DNA of 64,000 bases, taken from Candidatus Hydrogenedentota bacterium. Its GTDB lineage: Bacteria > Hydrogenedentota > Hydrogenedentia > Hydrogenedentales > SLHB01. The translations under genes and the position numbers were made by a program. The notes beneath the pieces are model-generated. The model worked only from the letters and a program-made list of their open reading frames with translations. It was not told the DNA's origin and ran no database searches. Location of the stretch: positions 1 to 64,000 of the forward strand of contig JAKPDK010000058.1 of NCBI GenBank assembly GCA_029552745.1, given 5' to 3'. The stretch's first letter is position 1; each line of letters begins with the position of its first letter. This document shows, piece after piece, positions 55,074-64,000 of the stretch.

Positions 55074-56810
55074 CTAGTTGTCCGCTCGGGTAGGGCGCTC
55101 CGGCGGCTTACCTCCCAAAAGAGACACATCCGTCTCCGGCAACAACTCTCCAAAAAAGGCTTCGTTGCTGAACTGGACACGAATCCTGCGGTGACATACG
55201 CTGCAAATGATTACATCCCCGGCTTTTGTTCCCGGTGGCATCAAGACATACGTACTACAGAAAGGACAAACAATACTTCCTTGTTCTCTTTCGAAATAAT
55301 TCTGCAATATTTGGAGTATAGAACCGTCCCGATGACATTCAACAAGCGCCTCGACGCAAGCTGGATCAAATTGGGTGCCACTACCTTTGATGATTTCTTG
55401 GACGGCCACCTCTGGGTCTAGACCCTTGCGATACGGTCGGTTGCTGGTCATGGCATCGTAGGTATCAGCCACGGCAATGACCCGCCCCTCGATCGGAATA
55501 TCTTGTCCCGCCAAACCGAAAGGATAACCTTTGCCATCCCAGCGTTCGTGATGATAGAGCGCATACGGAATCAAGGGGGTAAGAAATTCCTCATCTTGCA
55601 TCATGCGCGCCCCCCGTTCGGGATGTATTTTCATCTTCGCAAACTCCTCATCGGTCAGCTTACCCGCCTTGCGAAGAATGGCGTCGTCGATGGCGATCTT
55701 CCCCACATCGTGAAGAATACCTCCCATCTCACACTCGCGAAGTTTCTCCTCCGTCCAACCCAGTTTCCTGCCGATTTCGACCGCGAAATGGGTCACACGC
55801 CAGGTATGGCCAATGGTGTAATGGTCGCGCATTTCAATGGTGTTCGCCAAGACGACTAGGGTGTCGTGATACCCCTTCTCCACTTTTCGTAAGTACTGGG
55901 CATTGCGAATTGCAATCGCAGCGGCGCGCGCCAATGCCACCATCAACTCTAAATCACTGCGGTGAAAGGCATGCGACGTGCCCCGCGTGTCCACATAGAT
56001 CACTCCAAGTGTCTCTTCGAAATGTTCCAAGGGCACACACATGGCAGAAGTGATATTGTGAGCAATGATACTAGCACCCGCGAGAAAACGGTCGTCCTTG
56101 GCAGCGTTGTGGGTCAGCACCGCCTCGCGGTTTTCAAATGCCCGACGAACTATCGAAGAACTAATCATCACCTTGTCTTGTCCAGAACCCGTCTTTACGT
56201 GCTCCCACTTCAACGTTCCGCTCTTCTCGTCCTTCAGCAAGATTACCCCATTGTGTGCCGGAACGAGATCAAACAACTCATCCATAATTCTGCGCAGTAG
56301 TTTCGCTATGTTGCGTTCGTGGGAGATGATTTGAGCGGCTTTATAGACGGCTTCTAAACGGGACTGCGCCTCACGGAGCTGATCGACGGTGGCGCTTGGC
56401 ACCGAAGACTTGAAAAAGGTCTCGTAGACGTTAGATGCCTCTGCTGCGGTGACGGTGCTATCTTCCCCAGCTTCAAAAACCACACTATCGTCCGGCGATA
56501 CTTTGGAAGAATCTTCTTTCTCGATAACCTCAAACCGAAGTTGCGCAGGACCTATTGTAATGATGTCGCCTGGAGACAACTTATATTCAATAACTCGGCG
56601 CTGTCCCACGTACGTGCCGTTTCCACTGCCCAGGTCTCGCAGTATGGTACCATTGGGCGTCTGTTGAAGCATCGCATGTTTTCGAGAGACAAGGGGATCA
56701 TTTATGAGAAGATTGCTTTCTCGACTTCTTCCGATCGTAAGGGTGCCCACAAGCTCCAAATGGATGCCCATAACCGGACCGGATAAGCCTACAATGCGTT
56801 CGCGAGACAT
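55074..56810 (-). CDS. FHA-GAF-HD-GYP regulatory phosphodiesterase with zinc-ribbon tail
   Basis: 578 residues, cytoplasmic. The FHA domain (about 5-100) has IGRSRESNLLI, VSRKHAML and LGSGNGTYVG and should bind phosphothreonine. A GAF domain (about 130-305) follows. The HD-GYP domain (about 315-490) has HTWRVTHF, the HD pair in GGILHDVGKIAIDD, and HHERWDGKGYP, all consistent with an active c-di-GMP phosphodiesterase. The tail has two CxxC pairs (CPFC, CSVC) forming a probable zinc ribbon. The ATG at 56810 was chosen over an upstream frame extension. With the PilZ protein it points to c-di-GMP signalling. Confidence 0.9.
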   Translation of the reverse strand: MSRERIVGLSGPVMGIHLELVGTLTIGRSRESNLLINDPLVSRKHAMLQQTPNGTILRDLGSGNGTYVGQRRVIEYKLSPGDIITIGPAQLRFEVIEKEDSSKVSPDDSVVFEAGEDSTVTAAEASNVYETFFKSSVPSATVDQLREAQSRLEAVYKAAQIISHERNIAKLLRRIMDELFDLVPAHNGVILLKDEKSGTLKWEHVKTGSGQDKVMISSSIVRRAFENREAVLTHNAAKDDRFLAGASIIAHNITSAMCVPLEHFEETLGVIYVDTRGTSHAFHRSDLELMVALARAAAIAIRNAQYLRKVEKGYHDTLVVLANTIEMRDHYTIGHTWRVTHFAVEIGRKLGWTEEKLRECEMGGILHDVGKIAIDDAILRKAGKLTDEEFAKMKIHPERGARMMQDEEFLTPLIPYALYHHERWDGKGYPFGLAGQDIPIEGRVIAVADTYDAMTSNRPYRKGLDPEVAVQEIIKGSGTQFDPACVEALVECHRDGSILQILQNYFEREQGSIVCPFCSTYVLMPPGTKAGDVIICSVCHRRIRVQFSNEAFFGELLPETDVSLLGGKPPERPTRADN

Positions 56811-56919
56811 TGACCTGCCCTTTCGCGAAGTTGTACCAATAGAGAAGCTTTTATCGCTCGTTTCTGCCGAGTGAATAACAAACCGACCAAGAAACCCAGC
56901 GTCCACTTAGCAATTGTCT

Positions 56920-56949
56920 CTTATATCATAAAACCGCTCTGCAAGCCAA
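56920..56949 (-). promoter_or_regulatory. Promoter of the FHA-GAF-HD-GYP gene
   Basis: On the minus strand TTGGCT (56949-56944), 18-bp spacer, TATAAG (56925-56920), about 110 bp upstream of the ATG. The -35 box and spacing match those of the cas9 promoter. Confidence 0.5.
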
Positions 56950-57050
56950 ACGTTTCACGCGAGACGACGGGTAGAATGCACAACAGAAATATGGCAATAC
57001 TATATTTTGTATCAGTGCCATAGAATTATACTACAAATAGTAATATTTCC

Positions 57051-57079
57051 TTGACATATCTTAGCTCCTGGAATACAAT
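57051..57079 (+). promoter_or_regulatory. Promoter of the exopolysaccharide operon
   Basis: Consensus TTGACA (57051-57056), 17-bp spacer, TACAAT (57074-57079). It is the strongest promoter match in the window, and its start near 57086 leaves a leader of about 275 nt before the ATG at 57363. Confidence 0.75.
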
Positions 57080-57362
57080 AGAGGCAAAGATAGCTCTCTG
57101 AAAAAGGAGACGAATTTATTATTCCTCTTTTTGCCTAAATTCTAGTCGCCTAAGATCAAGCGTGTAACGGCACAGATTGTCCAAACGACGGGCATTTCAG
57201 GACTACGGGGTTTGTGCCGAAAATACTGATGTGTGTAGACTTATTCTAGGCATCTCACTCATTGGGGGTGCTCGGTACAACAGGACAACATGGTTGTCGA
57301 GAAAAAGACTGAACGGGAGTTGAACACGCACGCTTTCCAAGCGTCAGGGAATTACTCTTATC

Positions 57363-58394
57363 ATGTCTGACAATCCTCAGTATGTATTGAACTATTTCGG
57401 TTTGAGCGAGCATCCCTTTGCCGCAACAGCGGACCCCGCTTACTTTTTTGCCACGAAACACCACCGAGAATGTTTGTACCGTCTGTGGAACCACATTGAC
57501 GGCCGGCAAGGTATCGCGGTGGTTTTGGGGAACTATGGCACGGGGAAAACCACGTTGTTGCGCAAAATACTTACGGGCTTTGAAAGTCATCCTGAAAAGT
57601 ATAACGCCGCGGTGATCGCGTCGCCGTTACCAACATGGACGAGTTACTCCTTATTAGAAAACATCATCGCAAAGTTTCAGCTGAAACCGACGGAGTCAAC
57701 AATCGAGGCTTTTATCAACGATTTGAACCGGTATCTTTTGGCGAACCGCCAACGCATCAATACCCTCATTATTGATGATGGTCAGAATCTAAACAAACGA
57801 GGGCAACTCGAACTACTGCGTCTGGCACAGAATCTGGAAACGAGGCAACACAAACTTCTCAATCTTGTATTCTTTGCCCAGTTGGAGTGGATACCCATTT
57901 TGCAAGCTGCGCCCAACTTTATGCAGCGTATCAATATCACCTTCACCCTTCAGCCGATTGGTCTCGAAGAAACGGGCGAGTTGATTGCCTATCGATTGAG
58001 GGCAGCGGGCGCAGGCGAACAAGGTCCCGTCTTCGAAGAAAGCGCCATACAAGCCATTCACGCGTACTCGGGAGGGAATCCCCGCCTGATTGTCTCGTTG
58101 TGCCGCAATGCGATGTTTGCCGCTGCTCGAATGCACACGCGCCATATTGGCCAAGCCATTATATTGCACACGATTGAAACCACGATGCCGCCGGAACCGG
58201 AGCGTTTAGCGCAAGTCACTTCGTCTTTAAGTGAATCATCGGACCAACGGGTATCCCCTATTGCGGAAAACTTACCGGAAGTCTCGTTCGAGCCCAGACA
58301 GGGTTTGACGCCTCAAGAAGCCAGGGCAAATCGGATATTGATGAAGGCGATACGGGCGACAAGGAGACCGAGTCCCAGCCAGGAAAAGAAATGA
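57363..58394 (+). CDS. ExeA-like ATPase of an exosortase/PEP-CTERM-type polysaccharide locus
   Basis: 343 residues, cytoplasmic. The opening YFGLSEHPFAATADPAYFF and HHRECLYRLWNHIDGRQGIA are characteristic of ExeA/GspA-type AAA ATPases. Walker A is GNYGTGKTT (about 56-64) and Walker B LIIDDGQNL. The sensor region is MQRINITFTLQPIGLEE, and SGGNPRLIVSLCRNAM closes the lid domain. Such ATPases are usual members of exosortase-associated exopolysaccharide clusters, next to chain-length and secretin-like genes as here. The stop overlaps the next start. Confidence 0.86.
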   Translation: MSDNPQYVLNYFGLSEHPFAATADPAYFFATKHHRECLYRLWNHIDGRQGIAVVLGNYGTGKTTLLRKILTGFESHPEKYNAAVIASPLPTWTSYSLLENIIAKFQLKPTESTIEAFINDLNRYLLANRQRINTLIIDDGQNLNKRGQLELLRLAQNLETRQHKLLNLVFFAQLEWIPILQAAPNFMQRINITFTLQPIGLEETGELIAYRLRAAGAGEQGPVFEESAIQAIHAYSGGNPRLIVSLCRNAMFAAARMHTRHIGQAIILHTIETTMPPEPERLAQVTSSLSESSDQRVSPIAENLPEVSFEPRQGLTPQEARANRILMKAIRATRRPSPSQEKK

Positions 58395-60241
58395 ACTCGG
58401 ACAAGCCGGAAAATACGACGAGCGACGTCGAGGTGGATGACGCTTTGGAGGAAATTGCAGAAAGCCTCCTTAAAAGTGTGCCTGATGATCCGCGCTTTCA
58501 AAGTGGTGCAGCGCAACAACAGGACACTGCGGACGATCTGAAGTTCATCGAGATGAGTGGGTTAGCCGCCCCGGAGGATATCTCGGCTGCGCCGCCCACG
58601 GCAGCAGAAATACCTTACGAATTTTTGCAAGAGGACATTCCTCCAAACGCTACCACAAAAGAAGAACCAGCCGCCCAACATCCGCCAACACAAAAAGAGC
58701 CGGAACCGCAGGCACGCGAACCGGAGGCGCAACAACCAGCGAGCCATGTCATTTTAGAATCGCCCGAGGAACGTGCCCCGGTATCGGATGCCCCCGCCGT
58801 GCTTGACTTGCCTGCAACAGACGGAGATGAGTCACGAGAAAAAGGGGAAGAAACACTTCTGCAAGAATTGCTGCAAGAATCCTCCCCTGCTTTTGTGGAT
58901 TCTCATAAAGATGTTGAATCGTATAAGAAAAAGCCAGAGAGTGAATCGCAGGGGGAGGTACTCATCGGCGGCGAAAAACTTTCTCCAGGAATGATGACGG
59001 ATGAAGACTGGGCGCCCCTTTCCCCTAGCTCGGGCCTGAATGAAGCGGAAGAATTGGTGGGCGCTTTGCAGGCTCAAATCACCGCGTCGGACGAAACCCA
59101 CCTTGACCATGCTTCGGAAACATCGCCGCCGGAAGAGATAGAGCCCCAACCTCTGCCTGCTTACACACCCACAGAAGACACGCGACCGGCAGCTGCGACT
59201 ACGGAAAAAGAGCCCCAATCGAGTAAAGAAGTGCAGAAAAAAAAGTCGTCGCATCACAAACGTCGGAATCGGTTCCGCCGTCGAGTGGTGCGTCTTGTTG
59301 CGGCCGCTTGTTTCTTGCTTGTGATCCTAGGCGCAGGCTTTTACGCAAGGCACTGGTTCCAACGGTTTACAGCAAGGCCTGAAGTGTTGTGTGCTCTCGC
59401 CGAGCGATACGCTGAGAAAGGAGATTTCCCCGCTGCCATTGCAGCTTACGAGGATTTCATCCATAGGTATCCGGAACATCCGGATCGCGGCTCCGCGCAG
59501 TTTTCTGTCGCATTTCTTCGACAAGCCCAAGCCGAGAAAACGGGGACAACCTCGGAAAATGTCTACAAAAAATCTATTGAAGCATTTGAAACGTTTTTGC
59601 GAGAAAACCCGGCGCACCCCAAAGCCGCAAGGGCGCGGACTATGATCGGGCTCTTAAGCTTTCGGATAGGCGATTACGGCAAAGCCATTGAGATTTTGAA
59701 AGACCCAGAATTACGGCTGAAAGACCCCGTTGCATCGTTGTCTATATTGCGCACTTTGGCACGTGCATATGCTCTCTCTGGTGACATGGCAGCCGCTCAA
59801 GCCACTTTCCTGCAAGCGGCAAAATTGGAAACCAACCCCTCGCCCGACTTGGATTACGATGAACTCGGAAACCTTTACCAAAACCTTTCCGAAACCACGC
59901 CCGTGCCGGAAAACAGACTTCGGTATCAACAGATGGCACTGATGTATTGGGAAGAGGCCGCTTCTTTTGCTGGGACTAGTCCAACAACCCGGAATGCCCT
60001 GCAGCACAAGATAGATATTCTCCGAGAAAAATTGAAGGCTCCAGAGAACGCAACAAACGCCGAAGCCGAAAATACCCAAGAGAATACTCAAAAGGACATA
60101 GTTCAACCTTCTGAAGAAGCTCCGAAGGACGGTCAGGGTGCCGTCGAATCTCGGGGCAACGACGACGGAATGAGTGCCCGTTCCTCTGACGAACCGACAC
60201 CTTCTTCGCCCGTCGCACGGCAAGGAGAGGAAACACCATGA
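58391..60241 (+). CDS. Membrane TPR protein with long acidic cytoplasmic tail
   Basis: 616 residues. Residues 1-280 are acidic and rich in E, P and A, probably disordered. A basic cluster (HHKRRNRFRRRVVR) and a transmembrane helix (about 300-318) follow, placing the tail in the cytoplasm. The periplasmic part (about 325-560) has TPR-like repeats such as YAEKGDFPAAIAAYEDFIHRY and ARAYALSGDMAAAQATFLQA, with a charged tail. The layout matches the TPR protein at 8465 but without clear FliM-like motifs. It overlaps both neighbours by four bases, so is part of the export machinery operon. Confidence 0.78.
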   Translation: MNSDKPENTTSDVEVDDALEEIAESLLKSVPDDPRFQSGAAQQQDTADDLKFIEMSGLAAPEDISAAPPTAAEIPYEFLQEDIPPNATTKEEPAAQHPPTQKEPEPQAREPEAQQPASHVILESPEERAPVSDAPAVLDLPATDGDESREKGEETLLQELLQESSPAFVDSHKDVESYKKKPESESQGEVLIGGEKLSPGMMTDEDWAPLSPSSGLNEAEELVGALQAQITASDETHLDHASETSPPEEIEPQPLPAYTPTEDTRPAAATTEKEPQSSKEVQKKKSSHHKRRNRFRRRVVRLVAAACFLLVILGAGFYARHWFQRFTARPEVLCALAERYAEKGDFPAAIAAYEDFIHRYPEHPDRGSAQFSVAFLRQAQAEKTGTTSENVYKKSIEAFETFLRENPAHPKAARARTMIGLLSFRIGDYGKAIEILKDPELRLKDPVASLSILRTLARAYALSGDMAAAQATFLQAAKLETNPSPDLDYDELGNLYQNLSETTPVPENRLRYQQMALMYWEEAASFAGTSPTTRNALQHKIDILREKLKAPENATNAEAENTQENTQKDIVQPSEEAPKDGQGAVESRGNDDGMSARSSDEPTPSSPVARQGEETP

Positions 60242-61761
60242 GAATCTTTTACGAAATTGTCCATTCCTGGCATCGGACAAGTTGCAAGGCAGAACATAAC
60301 GAAATCGTGCAGCGCTACGCGTCGCTGCTTTTGTGTGGAGCCTTGCTGGCAACCACCTTCGTCACTCTTGCCGAGGAGCCCAAACCCCTTGCGCCAGGTG
60401 AAATCGTCTATATAGACGTGTACCGCCGTCCAGAACTTTCCACGACCACCCAAATCGACCCGAACGGGGCTATCAACCTGCCTTACGTGGGGCAAGTAGT
60501 TATTGGAGGCATGTCGGAGCAAACCGCATCCGCTACCGTAGCAGAACGGCTGCGGTCCGTGTTGAAGAACCCTCGTGTGTCCGTTTCTCGCCGTTTATTG
60601 GACACCGGCACAGGATATCGAAAAGCCGAAATGCAAACAGAGCTGATCCCCCTTCAAAATGCGCGAGCAGAAAGTCTGAGTGAATCGTTGCAAGGGATGA
60701 CCAGCGAAGGCGGTGCAATCAGCTTCGATGCGGACACAAACACCCTGATCATCACCGATACACCTGCGGCTATTTGTAATATCATGGCGGTTGTGAATCG
60801 CCTCGACCAAATGCAAAGTCAGTTGACTCAAGTCCGTATCCAAGCAAAGATCGCTGAGGTGCGGGCGGGAGCCATGAAAGAATTGGGTATAAGATGGTTT
60901 ATACAAGGGGAGGAGGGCGCCGGATCCTATTATCCGTTACCGACCCAGAACCCTTATATTAGTGGTCTACACGGACAATCAGGGGACCCGATCAATAACG
61001 AGACGGTTGGCACTGCAAACGATAGAAATGTAAGTGGTATCGGACGCCGATTGGTCAATGATCTCAGCCCGGATCGTCGGATGACGTTGCCGGTTCAGGT
61101 ACCGAAACCTGGTCAGCTTGCCATCGGATTCTTTAACGGGTACGTGGATGTTGGTGTACTGCTGGATGCACTGGTTGCCGACAACAAAGCGGAGTTATTG
61201 GCGTCTCCAAACATATTGACCGTCAATCATAAGACCGCCGAAATACGCAGCACGGAGGAATTCCCCTATAAAGAATACGGCGTGGACTATGGCAGAACAA
61301 CCTTTTCCACCAAGTTTATGGATCTCGGCATTATTCTGCGGGTCACGCCCCATGTCTTAAACGATGAACAAGGCACCTACGTGAAACTGGAACTGGAACC
61401 GGAAGTGAGTTATCCAGCAGGTAGTAGCGATGGTGTGCCCATCAGGTCCGTGCGACGTTCCAAAAGCGTAGCAAATGTTCGCGATGGTCAAACGCTCGTC
61501 ATAGGCGGCATATTCCGCAACGACAATACAAACATGCAGACCGGTGTGCCGGGACTTCGAAAGATCCCTATCGTCGGTGGGCTATTCCGTCACACGGAAA
61601 AAGTAAAGTCCCAGACGGAATTGATGGTTTTTGTTACGCCGACGGTGCACGACACACCGGAAAGTGTCACGTGGGATAGAATGCTGAATGTGACAAGCGC
61701 CTCAAGTGTAATGAATCAGAATCCTCCGCAGGAGAAATCGGGGGAAAACCGCAGGGAGTGA
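60238..61761 (+). CDS. Polysaccharide-export and secretin fusion protein
   Basis: 507 residues with a signal sequence (about 28-44 after a polar lead). Residues 50-120 match the Wza-type Poly_export domain (LAPGEIVYIDVYRRPELSTT, IDPNGAINLPYVGQV). Residues 130-220 match a secretin N domain (LIPLQNARAESLSESLQGM, DADTNTLIITDTPA). From 220 onward is a type II/III secretin domain (QVRIQAKIAEVRAGAMKELGIRWF, LVADNKAELLASPNILTVNHKTAEI, VRDGQTLVIGGIF, ELMVFVTPTV). A protein joining both outer-membrane pore families would export polymer across the outer membrane. It starts by overlapping the TPR gene. Confidence 0.85.
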   Translation: MRIFYEIVHSWHRTSCKAEHNEIVQRYASLLLCGALLATTFVTLAEEPKPLAPGEIVYIDVYRRPELSTTTQIDPNGAINLPYVGQVVIGGMSEQTASATVAERLRSVLKNPRVSVSRRLLDTGTGYRKAEMQTELIPLQNARAESLSESLQGMTSEGGAISFDADTNTLIITDTPAAICNIMAVVNRLDQMQSQLTQVRIQAKIAEVRAGAMKELGIRWFIQGEEGAGSYYPLPTQNPYISGLHGQSGDPINNETVGTANDRNVSGIGRRLVNDLSPDRRMTLPVQVPKPGQLAIGFFNGYVDVGVLLDALVADNKAELLASPNILTVNHKTAEIRSTEEFPYKEYGVDYGRTTFSTKFMDLGIILRVTPHVLNDEQGTYVKLELEPEVSYPAGSSDGVPIRSVRRSKSVANVRDGQTLVIGGIFRNDNTNMQTGVPGLRKIPIVGGLFRHTEKVKSQTELMVFVTPTVHDTPESVTWDRMLNVTSASSVMNQNPPQEKSGENRRE

Positions 61762-61768
61762 TAGCGGG

Positions 61769-64000
61769 ATGACCTTGGACACACAGGGGATCGAACAGGC
61801 AGCCGCTCAAACAACGCGGGAAAACCAACTGCGATATGTTTTTAACGTCACGGCACGTCGGTGGCGACTCATCTTACTGTTCACTATGGCGGGTGTCCTG
61901 GGTTTACCGACAGCAGATTATCTTACCAATAAGAGAGACATCTCCCCGGTATGGCAAGCAGAGACCCAGTTGATTGTTCGGGAATCGCCCTATGATATGG
62001 AAATATTCAAGGGATTGGGGGGCGCTCCTCTTTTTCGGAATGCGCCGGACGCTCTCATTGCCCGAATTCACAAACGGGACGTTGCCGAAGATATTGCGCG
62101 AGGGTTGGTACAAGAAGGTCTTTTCGAGAACGACGTGACCGCTCAAGTAGCAACCGAAGACGAATACGCTGCCCAAGCGGATACTTTGGAACAGGAACTT
62201 ACTTTTGAAACGGTCAAAAATACAAATCTCATCACGATTCGAGGAAAAGGACCGACTCCGGAACAAGCGCGACGCATTGTTGATCTAGCAGCGCGAGCGT
62301 TCATCCGTCGGAACCAACAATATCTCGTGCGGGAAAGTCAACAAGCGTACCGTTTTCTCACGGAGCAGATTGAGGAAACCAGCAAACTACTAGATGATGC
62401 TGAGAGCGCAGAATGGCAATTCCGTAAAGAAATGGGATTCCGCACCTTCGAACGATATGAAGAAGACATGAAAACGCTTCAGGAGGAAATCACCCGAAGC
62501 GAAGCCACTCGGGAGGAAATTCGCGCGAAAATCGCGGAAGTTGAGGAAGAAGTTCGCAAAAACAGTGAGAAACTCCCTGAGGCGCTGAGTCAGATTAACG
62601 ATACCGTCGTCAACCGTCTCATGGATGAACTGAATGCCCTCCTGCAGGAACAAATCTCGTTAAGCGTTGTTTGGCAGCCTGGTGAGGGACCGCTGCGCGA
62701 ACTGCAGGACGAGATCGAAGAAAAACGCCAAGCCATCATTGACGCTGTCACCCAATTGGATCAGGGTATCGAAGCGGGGGCGAGTTTATGGGACAAACGA
62801 AAAGAACTGCGCACGCAATATACGCAGTTGCAACTGGACTTGACTTCTCTGGATATTCGTACCGCAACAATGGAGAAATTGCTCAACAACATGATTGAAC
62901 AATGGCCTGAGTTAAGCGCCCGGCGCAAAGAATATCAGGGCATTCTCAGGAAAGCGGAGAACTTGCGCAACCAGTTCAATCGGTTGATGGAGAAAAAAGC
63001 TGAGCTTGAGGAAGCCATGCGGCGCGAGGCGGGTCCGCTGGAACGGCATACGCCCGTGAGTGCTGCCGTGTATGTCGGAGAAACGCAGCGTCTTCGGATA
63101 TGGTTCGACTTCCTAATCGGCGGCGTCATAGGTTTTGCGCTGGGCTTCGCTTTGGCACTTTCTTTGGAGCTAATGGACACATCGATTCGCACGGTGGAAG
63201 ATGTCACCCAGTTCATTGGACTCGAAGTAATCGGTACCATCCCGAAAATGCACTTCGGCAAGACGAAGCCAAAATGGCGCAGTTCGAGAAGGAATTTTGT
63301 CCCCTTACGAGAGGGCAGCGAGATAGACGCCTGTATCGTGACCTTACACGATCCCAAGTCGCCTATTTCGGAATCCTATCGTACGTTGCGCACCAATTTT
63401 CAATTCGCCACGTTACAGACCAAACCGCATTCGCTCATGGTAACAAGCGCGGTACCCGGCGAGGGGAAAACGACGACCGCGGTGAACATGGCAGTCACGT
63501 TTGCGGACAGTGGGTTCAAGGTTTTGATACTCGATACAGACCTCCGGCGGCCGCACGTTCACCATGTTTTGCACATCGAAAGAGGACCGGGGCTTGCCGA
63601 AGCCCTGAGCCGCAATGCGGATATTCAATCGCTGATTCAACCCACCCAGGTCAAAAACCTCTGGGCGGTTTGCAGCGGGCAAGTGCCTCCAAATCCGTCC
63701 GAACTCATCGGCTCGGAACGAATGCATAAGATCATGAAACAACTCGGCAAACAGTTCGATTTAGTAATCTGTGATGCCCCCTCTATTCTGGTGGTGACCG
63801 ATCCGATGCTGTTGGCTACCACAGTGGATACAGTGGTATTAGTGGTATCGGCGAACAATGCTCGCCGGGAAACGGTCTTGAGAGCCAGAAAACTTATGGA
63901 AACTGCCCACGCGTCCATTGCGGGAGTCGTGTTGAATGGTCTGGAAGCGACGCGCCGCCACTACTACTATTATTATTACTACTATGAAGATTCCTCGTAC
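61769..64000 (+). CDS. Wzz-type chain-length protein fused to BY-kinase (right end open)
   Basis: 744 codons to the window edge without a stop. It is an inner-membrane polysaccharide co-polymerase. A Wzz domain with first helix (about 33-50) precedes a long periplasmic coiled coil (about 185-430) and a second helix (about 448-468). The cytoplasmic tyrosine kinase has Walker A SAVPGEGKTTTA, Walker A' LILDTDLRRPHV and Walker B LVICDAPS. The visible C-terminus carries eight consecutive tyrosines and a further one, the usual autophosphorylation cluster. It controls polymer length with the upstream pore. The stop codon lies just beyond the edge or further. Confidence 0.93.
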   Translation, partial: MTLDTQGIEQAAAQTTRENQLRYVFNVTARRWRLILLFTMAGVLGLPTADYLTNKRDISPVWQAETQLIVRESPYDMEIFKGLGGAPLFRNAPDALIARIHKRDVAEDIARGLVQEGLFENDVTAQVATEDEYAAQADTLEQELTFETVKNTNLITIRGKGPTPEQARRIVDLAARAFIRRNQQYLVRESQQAYRFLTEQIEETSKLLDDAESAEWQFRKEMGFRTFERYEEDMKTLQEEITRSEATREEIRAKIAEVEEEVRKNSEKLPEALSQINDTVVNRLMDELNALLQEQISLSVVWQPGEGPLRELQDEIEEKRQAIIDAVTQLDQGIEAGASLWDKRKELRTQYTQLQLDLTSLDIRTATMEKLLNNMIEQWPELSARRKEYQGILRKAENLRNQFNRLMEKKAELEEAMRREAGPLERHTPVSAAVYVGETQRLRIWFDFLIGGVIGFALGFALALSLELMDTSIRTVEDVTQFIGLEVIGTIPKMHFGKTKPKWRSSRRNFVPLREGSEIDACIVTLHDPKSPISESYRTLRTNFQFATLQTKPHSLMVTSAVPGEGKTTTAVNMAVTFADSGFKVLILDTDLRRPHVHHVLHIERGPGLAEALSRNADIQSLIQPTQVKNLWAVCSGQVPPNPSELIGSERMHKIMKQLGKQFDLVICDAPSILVVTDPMLLATTVDTVVLVVSANNARRETVLRARKLMETAHASIAGVVLNGLEATRRHYYYYYYYYEDSSY

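Larger units (their letters stand above)
56811..57362. other. Divergent intergenic region with two promoters and a long leader
   Basis: 552 bp between the HD-GYP gene and the exopolysaccharide operon. It contains a minus-strand promoter at 56920-56949, a plus-strand promoter at 57051-57079 and a leader of about 275 nt. An inverted repeat AGGCAAA (57082-57088)/TTTGCCT (57130-57136) sits at the start of that leader. I recognise no known riboswitch and no gene. Confidence 0.6.

Noticed and set aside
57086-57362. c-di-GMP riboswitch in the leader of the exopolysaccharide operon
   Set aside because: The conserved core of GEMM-type riboswitches is not found; only loose resemblance was seen.

Overview
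The window looks like the chromosome of an uncultured, free-living, Gram-negative-type bacterium. Evidence for an outer membrane includes a secretin/Wza-type export protein, several lipoproteins, a chain-length/BY-kinase gene and many Sec signal peptides. Tandem DUF1080, DUF4838, SGNH sialate-esterase-like, PL22-like and C45 genes, plus two MalF/MalG importers without an ATPase gene, are typical of polysaccharide-degrading lineages near the PVC group, such as Hydrogenedentota or Sumerlaeota. That placement is inferred from gene content only. I saw no rRNA or tRNA gene.

Layout. 1-2284: a type II-C CRISPR locus cut by the left edge, with cas9 (minus; RuvC-I, bridge helix, RuvC-II and HNH visible) divergent from a compact tracrRNA gene whose promoter interleaves with that of cas9. 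2315-8187: a GH2 beta-mannosidase-like enzyme, a GNAT protein, a TPR protein, signal peptidase I, a rhomboid protease and a J-domain protein. 8347-14408: a signalling operon of a membrane TPR protein carrying four FliM-like N-terminal motifs, a coiled-coil protein, an NtrB-like kinase and a sigma54 activator. 14425-29274: carbohydrate-active and secreted proteins (PL22-like, SGNH esterase, alpha/beta hydrolase, tandem DUF1080, DUF4838, C45 hydrolase, an unknown 699-residue protein), a PilZ/pseudo-receiver protein and a DUF5989 membrane peptide. 29543-35500: a fused E1 alpha/beta dehydrogenase, a GHL10-type glycosidase and a trypsin-fold protein that appears to lack its catalytic residues.

35501-45303: an intergenic region with two spaced 28-bp repeats that may be a stray mini CRISPR array for the cas9 locus, then a sugar importer whose binding protein carries three EF-hand loops, a Gfo/Idh/MocA oxidoreductase, a lipoprotein, beta-carbonic anhydrase, an SMP-30 protein and a DEDDh exonuclease. 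45304-56810: GH4, purC, purF, dxs, a second sugar importer and an FHA-GAF-HD-GYP regulator. 57051-64000: an exopolysaccharide export operon in the style of exosortase/PEP-CTERM clusters (ExeA-like ATPase, membrane TPR protein, Poly_export-secretin fusion, Wzz/BY-kinase), cut by the right edge.

Three related MITE-like elements (about 410 bp in the two complete copies, with roughly 25-bp imperfect terminal inverted repeats) lie in the intergenic gaps at 19.3, 26.7 and 45.6 kb. Each has the same end facing the start of a nearby gene. Promoters called here recur with a TTGC-type -35 box, 17-bp spacing and a TATAAT-like -10 box.
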